From Colias croceus (Eukaryota > Arthropoda > Insecta > Lepidoptera > Pieridae), in contig NC_059556.1 in the NCBI RefSeq assembly GCF_905220415.1, forward strand, positions 4,972,501-5,036,500: DNA of 64,000 bases, written 5' to 3'. This document shows, piece after piece, positions 36,589-50,300 of the stretch; position 1 is the stretch's first letter; the number at the start of each line of letters is the position of its first letter. Position numbers and translations under genes: made by a program. The notes below the pieces were generated by a model. It searched no databases. It was given only the letters and a program-made list of their open reading frames with translations, and had not been told where the DNA came from.

Positions 36589-39120
36589 TGAGGGAATACT
36601 TAGAAAATAAAATAAAAATACTAACAACTAAGCAATAAGAAATATGAAATAAATGAACATGTAACGAACACCACTTTCTTGAAATATTTTAACCCGGCGT
36701 TTAAGAAACCTAAGTACGGAATTATTATCGTAAGCGAGACAGCATAACGAATAAAGTTACAACATTAGTCCTAAAACCACTAACTGAAACATTTCCTATT
36801 TTTTATCATTTCTATTATATAATAAAATTGCATAGCCACAGAAAGAATGCCTTAGACAATTTCAATGGTATTTTATAGTAAAAAATATGGATCAAATATT
36901 CTAAGTTTAATAATAAAGCCTTCCAAAATCAGAGATTTTTTTAGGAAGATAGAGTTTAAAAGGAAAAATAATCTCTATATTCATTAAATTAAACTTGTAT
37001 TTACCTTAAAAAAGCTTTTCGGTAAAATGTTCAATTTAGCATGGTTTATTCGGTCACTTTTAAACTATCATTATGACTAGCTAATGAAATTGTACGTTTG
37101 AGATTTCTTAAATACCTCATTAGCTATTTATACCGTTAACAGTAATTAACTGCAAGAATTTTGTCCCATTAAAAGTATCAAAAATCAGCCAAATCATTTA
37201 ATATTTTGTTATTAATAAACATATTATAATGTAGTAGAGTTGGTTATTAAATAATGACATAATGTGATATACATTGATACTGTGGATATATACGACTTGA
37301 GATTTACATTATTGTTAGTTTTAATTATAAATTTTATAGCATTTTATGCCTAGTAAATAATATATTTTTTTTTAGGAATAGAAAAGAATCATACATGAGG
37401 CGAGATTCGAACATGCATTTTTCGCAGACGTAAAAAATGGTCACTAATAATGATTGTTCATTAAAAGAACAGCCTCTATACAAATGATCGAGTACTGCCA
37501 AAAAGTGCAGCGTATGATACCTATCGGTGGGAACAGCGGGTCAAGCAACGGTTCGGAAACCAGTATTACAGTGAAGGTTTCAATTCCGTCCCTGAGATCT
37601 CATTACATTTATTTAATTTATGCTTATGTCGCTTATATTATAAATATCTTGCTTGCTTCTTAGAGGCATCTAAGCCAGTTTATGCTCCAGTTAAACTCGT
37701 ATTATTACACAGCCCGTTATGGCTTGACATCTGGTGGAAAGACTGTCGGTAAACAACAAGAGCACTTGATAATTAACTAACCCTTACGGATACAGAATAT
37801 AGTGTTATTGTACTTAAACATTGTAAGCTAGGTTACTTTAAACAGTGGCTACAGGATTCGGTATAAAATCGCATTATACTTTTTAATACAGAGTATTTAC
37901 AGTCGTACAAATTACCAAATTATTTTCCTAATTTTAATCCCGTAGATCGCATGTCCTAAGAAGTTGAACAGGAGAAGTTATCTTTTCTGAAAATGAATAC
38001 CTATCGCTACAGAACCTTAAAAGTTTTAACACAGAATTTGTATCACTTAAATTATGTAGGATATAAACAAAAACAAGTTACAGTGACCTACTATAAAATG
38101 TTTTCGAAGTTTATTTATTTTTATGCCCTGTGAAATAACGAGACATTCTATAGGTATTACTTAAAACAATGTTTAAATTTATCATCACACAAAATACCGC
38201 GCTAGAAAATCTTAGCTCTTATATTTTAAAACTCTCCCACTTCCGAGGGGATAACTTTACTCATTAAAACTCACTTAGTATTAAACAAAACTTTTGCATT
38301 ACTACATTTTTGCTCGTAATTTGCGATAAACACAATTGTGAGCGATGTAAACCTGAATTTGTTTGTAAACAGTAAATTGTTTGCAATTACAGTACTTATG
38401 GTATAAAGAGATAGTAAAATTTTTACTAGATATACTTTAAAGAATTAAGCCGAATATAAAATTTATTAGAAAATTAATAAAATGAATGAAATACAATATT
38501 CTTTTACTTTCATTTTATATATGCGAAAGTGATTTTTTATGTTCTACTTTCACAATAAAATCTCCATTCGATTTCCATTAAATAGGAAATTATTTAGGGT
38601 ATTTCAAATCTCCTAGAATTTAAATAGATATGAGTTATCATCTTTATCATCTTTACTATCGAATATTTGTAGGTTTCCTTCATCGCTATAAAAGGAAATG
38701 AAACATTAAAAACAAATTGTAAATCATTTAATATACCTACTTCACAAATTTTAATGGTACATAAGATGTGTCCAGTTTTATAACAAGTTTTTGTTATTTA
38801 CATAAACATTTAAACAACAATACCGGTAAAAGGTATTTAAAATGATTAGCCATTTGAATTTATTACTGAACTCAAATCGCGTTATGTTTATTTCCTTTTA
38901 AAGAGGTAGCATCGTTCTGGTCATTTCCTTAAATGCATATAAACCGGTATCATATCTTTAAATGTCCTCATGATTTTTATTTTTCAATTTATTACTTGTG
39001 CCACAAAAATTTCTATCCTTACCAAGTTATTACAGCTATAGAATTTTCTAGTATGATTTCATATGCCTAAGTAAATAATTATATTACCAAATTATTAGTG
39101 TATGTAATTTATGTAGTTCA

Positions 39121-39260
39121 CTACCACAATTCTGACGATTACAGCGACACCTCATAAGTCAAAATCTGTGCAGCGGTTTGGGCTGTAGAGCACGCCAAAG
39201 AAGTATACATTCATACATCTGTAAAACATAACTCTCCTTCTTTCCCAGTCGGGTATAAAT
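39121..39260. repeat. Fragment of an interspersed repeat
   Basis: The stretch GTGCAGCGGTTTGGGCTGTA..CCTTCTTTCCCAGTCGGGTA resembles a repeat end I know from other moth genomes. Boundaries and class are unclear. Confidence 0.35.
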
Positions 39261-42200
39261 AGAGCGTTTAAGAAAGGATAAAATAAAACAATACAAAATA
39301 AAAGAAGTTTATTTCATTTCTAAATTTTACACAATATGGAGTAGTAGGGCCCTCCTTGTAAGTCTAAGAGAAAATTTATGGCAGAAGGACCCGCTCTTCC
39401 TTAACTTAAAATAGGTTATCTACATGAAAAAAAAATAAACTGTTTATAACCAAATATAAAAAATAAAATATTAAAAAAGGTGTTGAGGACATACAGAAGA
39501 ATTATTTCTATTCAAGATAGAAAAGATTACACACGCAGTTAAAAACTAAACCAATTCTTCTTCTATTCACTATTTGATAGCTCGACTCTCGGGGGAAATG
39601 TATAAAAATTCAAGTTAATGAGTTTTCAGCAGGGATTTTATAGCTTCAATTTATTTAAACAAAGACATAAATGTGTTTTATTATATTTTTAAAGATTGTC
39701 TAGTAATAAAGTGAAAAGAAATATAGAATTAAAGATTTTATTATATATTAGTCAACCTTATTTTGATATAAATTTACTGCCTTAAATATTTAATTTGTTC
39801 GAGATATATTAGCAGCACCTATCAGCTCAAAATTTCCTATATAATTTTTCACGTATGCCTACTTAGGTTAATTTTTGGTTAGTTAATTTAATTAGTTCTA
39901 ATTCCTGTCTTTTATTTATATAACATTCAGGACTTCCTCGTTTTTTTAGTCACCCCAATAAAATAATTGTATCTACGATTGAGATGGTAAAATATAATAT
40001 TTTATAATAAAATCATTACCTCTTCAGTTTGAACACTTGGATGTTACAACCAAATACAATAGACGATTAACATTTATCTAAACAACGAAGAATTTATAAT
40101 CATCTGAATCTTGATCAATTTAATTGGTATTATAATTAACCCACTGACATAAAAGCAATCATGCAAGTATGATATTATATTAATTAACGCCTTAAATATA
40201 ATATGATTGAAAATAAGTTGATAGGTTGGTATTGTATCTACTGTTATCCTTTACTCCTTAGCTTTTATATCCCTTGCCCATTTTCTTCTTCTTTTCTCTA
40301 TGATATAAGCCAGAACAATAAATACTTTCATACATTGAAACATGACTTTTATTTGCGACATAATTGAAGTCACACTCCTTTGGATAACCGTCAGGAGTGC
40401 TTCCAAGAGGTCCTTTACAGGTAATAAGAACTATGTCTGACAAAGCCTCTTATCCCAGAGTTAACAATGATACTATATTTATTTTAACGTTGACATAAAT
40501 ACAACAATTTTCGATGGAATTAACGAATACACCTTTCTTCAATACTTTCTTTAATAGCAGCTTTCTGGTTGCAAAACACTTGAAACATGCATAAAATTGA
40601 CCTTAATTGATTGAAAACACATTGTTTACAGTTACAGATATAGTATAAGAATTTTCATAAAATGACGTATGAAAAAAATACGCGCTCGTATAAATCAATA
40701 TTTTAAAAGTGCATTTTTGAATGTAATAAAACTTTATTATCTACATATATCTAATAATATGTAAAGTTAGTCTCGCATTTGTAGAGTTAGTCTTAACGAC
40801 CAGTCTTACTCTTACCGACAAAAGTATTATCATTATACTAAATCAAGATAAATTCAGACTAACATTTTAAATAAAAGCATTTTCTACAAACTAAATAAAG
40901 GACTTTAAACGCTTAGTGGGGTGTAGATTACTCAAACAGGCGCCCTTGGACAAAGTACCGACATTGTAGGCAAGCGTTTACAACAATGTCTATTCTCCCG
41001 GGATCAAATCTCGGATTTGTATTCATCCATGTAAAGGTACGATAAAAATAGCAGAATAAAATATATGTTTCCTTCCTTTCCCATTCATTTACAATCTCTA
41101 TGTTGAATTGATAAACAAGTACCAATATCTTCACAAGATCTCCTCAGATGTTGTTTGCATAAATTATGCATATTGTTAGCGCTCTTATATATCGAATACA
41201 GGCTGCAACGGATCCCACAAACTTGAACCGAATAAACCTATATCAGAAATAGTAGGGTGACCATGGATTTTATTGTATGCTTGCTATCTGCATGCGGATT
41301 TGAAGTTTTCAATATTTATTTATAATATTATCTTATCTTGATATAGGTAGTTATTATTTAATTTAATAATAAATTAGGAATTACCATCTTCACAAATGAA
41401 ACAAATATAATATGACTTGAGCCAGTAACGATTTTATCAATTCACTATATTTATATTAAATTTTAATAGATTTTTCCATTTTTCAGATAACATCATCGGG
41501 TACAGGAAGACAGAATAAGCTTAAATTCTTTGTAATAAAGATTTTACATAAATTTATGGGCCTTTTTATTTATCTTCTTTGCATGCAACTAATAATAATA
41601 AATCAAAATATCAAACAAAGAATAACTACGATATCATCATATAGTAGTTTATAGAAGATACTTTTATAACAGATATACCATTTAAATGCAACCATAACCT
41701 TTCCTAGTTCCTATTCAAAGATTCAATCAGTTAAATATAATACAAACATCCCGCTCAAAAATAAAAGCATAGTGTCCACACAGTATTTGGGCGCGAATAT
41801 CGTGGGTGTATCTCAAGATGTCAAGCTAACGGAAGGAAGAGCGGCCGACATTGATCTCACGCGTGCCAGATACACGAATCGAATCATAATAAACACATCA
41901 CAATGGATTTGAGGACAAACAACTGCATATTAGCATACGTGTACTTTGTGTATGCGCATTAAAAATTGATCTGGACGTGACGGAACAGATGGTGTTTGAT
42001 TTTGTGAATGCGTTAGTTATTTATTTTGCGGAAACATTTTTGAGTCCCTAGCGGAAAAGTGCGTAAATATTGTAGGAATTTATTTCTGTCTGTTGGAGCT
42101 ATTGTAGATACCAAACATTTTAATTAGTAGGTATTTGCTTTTTTTGTAAGATATTTTTTCTGGAATTGGTGATTTTGATAAAGTTATTCCTAATTATGAT

Positions 42201-42651
42201 AAAGCTTTAATGTTCCATATGAATTAAGGCTGTTAAGATAAATGTACCTAATTGATGTACCTAATGATTATGAGATGTACCTAATGATTTCATATTATAT
42301 AATATGTTTTTAGTTTTAACTCTTCGAAATAGCTCAAATAAACTTCAATTCAAAATAAACCAGTTTCACTGAACAAAAAGCGCACATGGACATTGTTGGA
42401 GACACTTTTTAAAAATGGGAAGGTTTTACTCGTACTTTACCGAAAAAAAATACAAATAAAAACTGTAAATGTTTTTATTTTGTTGGATGTAGGTATATGT
42501 GTGTACATATTATGATGTTGCTCACGATAAGGGAAACTATACGATTTAATATATTTGAATCAGCTCTTAAATAAAAGCGTGAAATTTCAAATTTTACCTT
42601 ATCTAATTATAAAATATTTATCTAAAATAATTCTCAATACAATTATATCTT

Positions 42652-42689
42652 AATCTTATCTTATCTTATCTTATCTTATCTTATCTTAT
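42652..42689. repeat. CTTAT microsatellite
   Basis: About seven tandem copies of the 5-bp unit TTATC, directly before a Helitron-like segment. Confidence 0.85.
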
Positions 42690-42875
42690 ATATTATATAA
42701 ATCTAGTGTCACAATGTTTGTCCTCAATGGACTCCTAAACCACTTATCCGATTATAATAAAATTCGCACACCATGTGCATTTCGATCCAACTTGAGAGAT
42801 AGGTATCAGAGATAGGATAGTTTAAATCTCAAATCGTTTTAGAGAAAGCGGGCGAAGCCGCGGGCGGTAAGCTAG
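42684..42875 (+). mobile_element. Helitron-like element, family E
   Basis: The right end is clear: GCGGGCGAAGCCGCGGGCGG stem, then CTAG (42872-42875) before T. The left end is approximate because it merges with the microsatellite. The body includes ATGGACTCCTAAACCACTTA, different from families A-C. Confidence 0.65.
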
Positions 42876-43159
42876 TATTATTATAGAAACTCAAATACTA
42901 GAAAAATAGAATGTTCACGTCAATGTATTATTTCGAATAGAGGTCGAATGTGCGCCCTTTTTACTTGAGTCAGTGCTTCTTATACTGTCACTCGATCAAT
43001 CGAGATATCAACTTTTAAAAATGTATAACCCAGTAAATAAAAGGAAATTGGGCATAAAATCTCATATCATGTTTCGAAACTATAAGGCTAATGGGTTAAT
43101 ATTAAAAATGTTAATTTATTCCCATAGGTATATGAAAGTGTTTTTTTTTTTTTTGTTTA

Positions 43160-43371
43160 TCACTACATAGTACCTATAAAAAAAAGTCGCTTTCTCTGTC
43201 CCTATGTCCCTATATCCCTATGTCTCTTTGTTTGTATGCTTAAATCTTTTAAACTACGCAACGGATTTTGATGCAGTTTTTTTAATAGATAGAGTGATTC
43301 AAGAGGAAGGTTTTAGTATATAATTTATAAGGTTTTAGACAAAACGGGCGAAGCCGCGGGCGGTAAGCTAG
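43160..43371 (+). mobile_element. Non-autonomous Helitron, family B, copy 2
   Basis: Starts TC (43160) after A and ends CTAG (43368-43371) before T. Full-length inverted match to 21827-22015, including the TCACTACATAGTA start. Confidence 0.85.
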
Positions 43372-44689
43372 TAGAAATATAAAATAAACAAAATGCAGGT
43401 GTTTTTAATAACTACGTATTATTAACATACCCAATATGTTAATTCACATGTTATGTTCTAAAACATTGTTTTGAAATATTTATGTCATACTTTACTAGCA
43501 GTAGGTAATTTATTATGGTGGTATTAACATAGATAAAAAGTGTTCAAATGTTCACATTTCAATAAACATTTTTAAAATACTTGTATCATTGTACGTGAAT
43601 AATAAAGTACCTATTCTAATGCATGTTGATTTTTTCCAAACGCCATGGAAAAAAAATTTATTTCTGCTACCTACGTGCAATGGGACAGAAAATCTGCTTT
43701 TGGTAATAATACTTAGCTAACTTAATATTACTTGGTCCATAAGGACTAATTCAGACTAATTGAATCGTTTGTATTGATGAATTAACGAATATAACATTTT
43801 CTTGTAAAATAGCTATTGTACGTACAGTTATTGTAAAATGTATCAATGAAGTCAATAAATACGATTTACACATGATGTAGAGCCAGACTTAAATTTTGCC
43901 AAAAATAAAAACGAACAAAATAACGCCCCTAACATTAACAAAAGTTAGAGTTTATAAAAAGAAGAGAACAACGTATCAGTATCAAACTTATTCTTATACA
44001 ATTAATTTTTGGTTGTTCTCATACCAATCTAACGTATTTAGAGTTATTTTAATAGTTATTATTATTATTTAGTTATCTTAATTTTTTTAATTTTTTATTT
44101 TTATTTTAATAGTTATAAGTTACGAACCGATGTGCCTCAAATCGCTTCTCCACTAATAACAAAAGGTTTCCATTATTATATTTATACAAACAATAAATTA
44201 AATCGAGGATTTATTGACAATCTACAAAATGTTATAGCGTGTCGCTGCGGGCCGAATTCTTCGCGAGCTAAAGATCTCTAAGCAAATGTTAGGATTCATT
44301 AGATCCAGCTAGGTACTATTTGTAATGCCAACTGTATACAACGAAGATTAACAATACAACTGAATCCAAAAGTCAAGGTGTTTCGTGTTACGACTTATAT
44401 CATAGTGTTGGCATAACGTAGGTACCTACTGTTTATAGGAATCAATGGAAATTGAACATCTTATTAATACATATAATGAGCATAATAACATTAGCGATTT
44501 ACTGAACAGTGAACAATTCTTGTAGATTTGTTCTTCGTTGATTATTTTATGTACACATGAGCTTATCTTGATAATGAAACGGTCATAAACTAGACTATTA
44601 CATTTTTTATATTTTCCTTTGTAATTAAATGTTGAATTTGATTCCTTATAATATAATTTATTACCTTACTTGATCAAGTTTAACTGGCT

Positions 44690-44806
44690 GAACGGATAGG
44701 GATAAATTTTGACATACATACTTAGAATTTTTGAAATCGAATCAGCAGCTCCTGTGATTAGTGGGTACAAACAAACGAACAAACTCTTCAGCTTTATAAT
44801 ATAGTA
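44690..44806 (-). mobile_element. Truncated Helitron fragment
   Basis: Shares the CTCTTCAGCTTTATAATAT end and the CAAACAAACGAACAAAC stretch with 36378-36588 but lacks the CTAG side. Confidence 0.45.
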
Positions 44807-45648
44807 TGAAATAATAGTAACTAGTATATATAGGTATGGTATAATTTTATATCAAGTTTAGGTATATTGATTCTTACAACGTGCTAAAGATGTTGTCTGT
44901 GCAGATTTATCATATGCTTTTGAAATTACTTTATTATTTTGCAGGTTAACAAAATAACGAATAAATTCAAATGGGACTTTGATAGCAATAAAAAAAACAA
45001 CCTTTATTTCATATATCTTTTATTTTTCCAATACAATATTACATTATAAAACAAATCTTTGTTTTCATAAGGATAGAATACGTACATAATTGACTATGTA
45101 TTAATGATATAAGAACAGTCCATGAGATAGGCAGAAAAGGGTAGATAAATCATTTCTGTGGCTTAAGAAAAGCCTTAAGTATGAAAAGTCAAAGGACTAT
45201 AGAAATGTAGTTTTGGTAATCTACAGTTACGAAATAATAATTTATTGTCTATCATACAGTACGTTACAATAGAGGTATATTAAGATCTTGAATTGAAACA
45301 AATATGAAAGGAAGTAAGGTAATAATTACAAAATAGCATTACCAAAACTACACTACAAAATTTTCAAGAAGAATACAAAACATAGAAACAAAAACATTTA
45401 TCTCAAGTCAAACTAACCTTACAAGATTTATTAAGAAATTAGGGAAAACTTAATCTAGTTAATATATTATCCACTATGAAGATAAGCAATGTTGTATACA
45501 TTTACATTATATAATATTACCATTTCAGCATTAACATAGATTAAGATTAGACAAGTATAGGTTTAATATATTAACATACGATAGGGTTAAGTCATAAGTA
45601 TTTTAAAGCTTTATTTTATAGGCTGATAGTACCGGGCCTACTAGTACG

Positions 45649-45832
45649 AGATCCCACTGCAGAATTACTTCGTTCATGGTTTTTTTTTCTTTTTGATGAA
45701 ACCAAAAATTTTAAATTGCGGCCAAATTTTGACTGGAAATCTAGCCGATATATATTCTCCTAATTATAAATATACATAAAATTTTGGTTTCATCAAAAAT
45801 ACTGTGAACGAAGTAATCTTGCAGTGGGATCT
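45649..45832. mobile_element. MITE with long imperfect stem
   Basis: AGATCCCACTGCA at 45649-45661 is inverted at 45820-45832. The pairing continues inward through AATTACTTCGTTCA/TGAACGAAGTAAT and TTTTGATGAAACCAAAA/TTTTGGTTTCATCAAAA. The whole 184-bp element could fold as one hairpin. No ORF. Confidence 0.7.
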
Positions 45833-47212
45833 TAGACTATACTATTCTACGTTCAATATATATATGAAGAAGTATATATACGATATATATTTATATCACA
45901 AGGATTACCAATTCGTTGCTTCTATACACGAAGCTGTTAGAAAAACAAGCTTGATATATTTATTTATTCATAAGAAGTTAATAATCTCTACAATTGACGA
46001 ACTATGTGCAATATAAGTAAATTTACAAATAATATGGTTAAAACATGGCATACGAATTGTGATCATCGTTTCATTAAGGGAAAATTAATACCTAGTAATT
46101 ACATAGAAAAAATTGAGACAATCTACAATAAAAGGATTAACATCGAATTTTGTACATTCACTTCAATTGGAAAACAATCACGTCACCTTAAAAATAAATT
46201 AAATAAAAATGTATAACATTTATTTAACGAATAATACTAAAACGCATTTGAATTCGTTCGAACACAACAGATAAAACAACGAACAAATGAGGAATAACTA
46301 TATTCACACGTTAACTTAACTTAATTTATTTACTGTTGTAGGTACAAAAAAATAAGTGCACTATCTAAGGTCTAATTTATTAATTAACATGGCATCGTTT
46401 TGTATAAGTAGGCATACTAGGTCATTATACGATTATACGTGAAAAAAGGCCGTTGACAGAAGACATTAATAAAAAAATAATTGATTTAGGTACAGGAACA
46501 GCAAACTAATAACGTACACATTTTAAAGGGAATGTTTTATTTGAGCCAATATTAAATACTCAATTCCTAAAAAGCATCACCTAAGTATAAGATACAAATA
46601 ATATGGTATTCGTTTGATATGTACTATACACAAACATTACGAACCTAATTTAATCACCCATACAACATAATTTAAGATTTCGTTAATCTTTGTTTAATCA
46701 GTGTTGTGATGATGTGATACCGTTTTTTGTAAAATAACGTATGAAATGTACTGATCTTTAAATTATATAGGTTAAATACTTAATTTACAAATTGAATAAT
46801 ATATACCTTACATTGAAAACAGTTACTTTTAGCTCTTTGATATATAATTTTATCAGTTACAGAATATAATGTTAAACGTTACATTCTTAGATTTTATTAT
46901 TATATGTATTCTACAATGAAGATAAGCCTCATCATTTTTAAAAAGGTTCACAATAACGCCTTTGCATTTGGGGTCTTCTATAATTGGTCATGTTATTTTT
47001 TATATTTACCTGTATCTAGTTACGAATATCCATATAAGCATAACAACGTCAATATTTTTAACTAATGCAACATCGAGTTCCAATACCAATAGCTAACAAT
47101 ATCAAATATTTAGCTAAAGATAACATTAAAATATGGCAAAAGCTGTTTAGTCATGTACATTGGGGCTTTGTTTAGGCAAGACAATTTCTTTTTTTAAAAG
47201 CAATACATTTAT

Positions 47213-47319
47213 TTACGAAAAAAAGTTCTCTCTTTGTTGATAAATTGGCAATTCAACGTCCGGCGACAGGTCGGAATCCTCCGCGTTATTCTGAAGAGGC
47301 AGCTCTTCCAATGCTTTCA
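47213..47319 (-). CDS. PLEKHA-like exon 20: C-terminus and stop
   Basis: Completes a Val codon, then codes KALEELPLQNNAEDSDLSPD and ends with ENFFS and TAA at 47215-47213. Acceptor TGACAG. An AATAAA motif lies right at the stop (47213-47208). Confidence 0.78.
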
Positions 47320-50300
47320 CTGTCAAATGATAAACGGAGTTAAAATAAATCTAGATACGAAGCACAGACAAAAAAAGAGCGTGTGTGCCGAGCACACGTG
47401 TCAGAAGTGAAACTTCTTTAGCAAGATTCAAAGATACCAAAACCGTCACCTTACTCCATAATGACGGTATTGCCATGACCTTAAAATTGTGCTCTCAACG
47501 CGCCTAAAGAAGTTTCACTAAAAAAAAAAAACGCAACAAACAAAAAAAACTACTCACAACAAAATGCACAAACGAAACCATGCTGCGACGAAGATTCTCG
47601 AAGGACCGTCCGTATTGCCAATTTAGTGCTTAGCTATATTATATGGGTAGTGCTAAATTGCTAAATGTTTCAGTTCGCTGTGGACGGCCCTTGCTCTGTG
47701 TTGGTTCCTGTTGGGTGACACCAAGCCAATTGTTACATGCGGATTGCGGACACACGTGATCGTTAGTCACTGGTTTTATAAGAATTTGCATAACGCAAGA
47801 CTTAAAATGATACCTTTTGGGATAAATAATGAAAAAACTATAGGGGTAATATTCTAGTTTTGGTAAGTTGGATCTTCTAGCAAATTATTAGAAGAGCTCA
47901 GTGGAAATAACGAAAAGAACTGAACTAAAATTATTAATTAAATTAATAATATTATGTTGCACACTACTACAATAATTATATTTAACTCGAGCAGAAAACT
48001 AATGCTTAAGCTTTAGTTTTTATATCTAAAGATTTAGTGTAAGTAATTTGATAGTTCTCTAGCTCCGTGAGATTATAATATGTAATTTGGTATCATTTTA
48101 ATCATTCGAAACTATACATTTTTAATGCAACATCACATCAACTTTAATTTTAAAATTTACAAAGACAGGTTCAAATACAAGTTAAATTATTGCTTTAAAT
48201 AACGTCTTAATTTTTTTTTTGGTATACTTACCTGTCTTCATAAAAAGAATCAAAACATGCGTTCATGCGTATGCTAATTCTTATAATAGCAAATAACAAA
48301 AGTGCAAAATAAAATAACAATATAAAGTTACATCAAAACGCTGCTAAAGTGAAATTACCGATTACGTAGCAAACAAGAGTTAATAAAACACTTATATGCA
48401 TTAAATTGTTTTTCCAGTTCAAGAAATTATTAGAAATCAGTAATAATAAATATATAAACAATTTAATACATCAAACAACAGATATCATTCAAAAAATCAA
48501 AATTATCTTAATCGTCCAAGAGAGCCTTACAAAAAAAAGACTAATATTTTAAGTCATCATTATTCTGAAGAGGCAGCTCTTCCAACGTTAAGTCATTAGG
48601 TCATTTCCAATTATACTATAGAAAATATAAACATTTTCTAGCTAAAAAGCTTAGGTAAATATCCAAAAGTTAACTATTTTATTGATAATAGAGAAGCGCT
48701 CGACCACAGTCTCGTCTGATATTAAGCTAATTTGGTCTAAAAACGCGCTTCCCTCTATATTTTAGGGAAAAGTGACCTTTCTCATATCCAGAAAAAGATT
48801 TTTTTACATTAATATAAATTTTTCAGCTGTCAAAAACGACACTCCATCCCAAACTTACCAGCTATAATTTTGCTCATCTCCGTGACCTGCTTGGCGAGAA
48901 TCTGATTCATCTGAAGCAAATGCTCCCGTTGCCGTTTCTCGCCGTCCGGGCTCTAACAGGCACATGTATATAGCACGTTATGTACAGCCAACATTCGAAG
49001 CTGCTACAAGCTTTGTGCTTGCAGATGATTTTTTACTAATTTTTGTGGTTTTTAGTGTCAAAAATGTACAATTTTTCTTGAATTTAGTGTCAAAAATGTA
49101 CAATTTTTTCTTGAATTTAGTGTCAAAAGTGGGATATTAATAGATATATATATATAACATCAATTCTTTTATAGGGTTTTTTTCTACTTGAAATACTAGG
49201 ATTAACATACCTACGTTTTACATATTTGTGATGATATAGATGTAAAAAATATTAGAAAAGATGGAGATCAAACTGATGCAATTAACAATTTAAGTTTACA
49301 TTAGAAATGCAAAAGTACGTTTATGAAGGAAAGTGAAAGAGGGTAATTGATGGTAAAAAAGAATATCAGAAATTGTGATAAAGAGGATCAAAATAGATAG
49401 ATCAAAGATGGTCAATTTGATGATAAATACAATGTAAAAGAGAATGATGATATCTAAGTAAGAAATTGTATTAATTCAGGTATTATAAAAGGACAGTTTT
49501 TATAATAGTAGTAGTATCTTAATAGTGAATTCAAACTACTCAATGATCATCTGCAAGCACATTTACAATACATTTGGATAACATAGAAGTATACTTTATG
49601 ATAATAATGAGAATGATAATGAAACATGCAATACATTCATATATGATAAAGCAGAACAAGACAGGATGCAAGACTACATTTATTTAGTAAAGTGAAAATG
49701 AATTTAAAGATACGATTAGATAAGAAGAGAACAATACACGAGTATTTAATGATATTATGGAATATGAGATGACAAACGTAAGGCTAAAAAAATTCTTTTA
49801 TAATTATATTCCAATGAATAATTAATCCTTACGCCTTTGATAATTTGTTTTTGCTGATAATGGTTAAATTTATTTTTTCCGAGTGAGTTAGTATTGGAAA
49901 CTAAATTTATTTGACATGTTAGGTTGATTGGTTTTAAAGTACCTTGTTGCTTGCGTCTCCTGAAGAGCTTGTAAGCATCTTCTTGATAGATTCAACTTTT
50001 TCTTGCCTCTTCTGTTGTTCTTCAGGAGATAGTTCCGGAGGCTGTAAATAAAGAAAATTAAAAATAAATAACTATATATAGTTGAATTTGACCAACAGTT
50101 TATTGCTAAATAATTGCGAAATACGTCGTTGTAAAAAATAAACAATATAAATGTAATTAAGTAATTCAGTCACTCAATGCAATAAAATAATCTGACCCGT
50201 AAATATGAACTCAATAATGTTTGAACCTTTGGATTTCTAAATGAGGCTATTTTTAGAATCAAGCTGCTGGTGGCGAAGCGAGCGGAGCGGACGCCGTCAG

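Larger units (their letters stand above)
36181..47212. other. Intergenic region between Cht5 and the PLEKHA-like gene
   Basis: About 11 kb with no supported gene. It holds Helitrons (36378, 42684, 43160), a MITE (45649), a CTTAT microsatellite and repeat fragments at about 39121-39260 and 44690-44806. ORFs of 60-70 codons (for example 37454, 40258, 45804, 46004) look random. The right end should include the 3' UTR of the PLEKHA-like gene. Confidence 0.6.
47320..48858. other. Last intron of the PLEKHA-like gene
   Basis: Contains a MITE (47406-47519) and a 26-bp copy of part of the last exon (48560-48585). The rest is AT-rich without recognisable features. Confidence 0.6.

Noticed and set aside
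40258..40443. Minus-strand ORF of 61 codons with three cysteines (CKGPLG..KECDF..YCSGL)
   Set aside because: Short, with an in-frame stop close upstream, no family recognised and no convincing splice partners. Kept out as a gene.
41760..41930. Moderately GC-rich patch as a second promoter candidate for Cht5 or an unseen gene
   Set aside because: No TATA, initiator or donor arrangement as clear as at 36.06-36.12 kb, and no following coding sequence.
48541..48600. Alternative last exon of the PLEKHA-like gene using the 26-bp copy
   Set aside because: No AG acceptor in a suitable place before the copy; the reading frame ends soon after.
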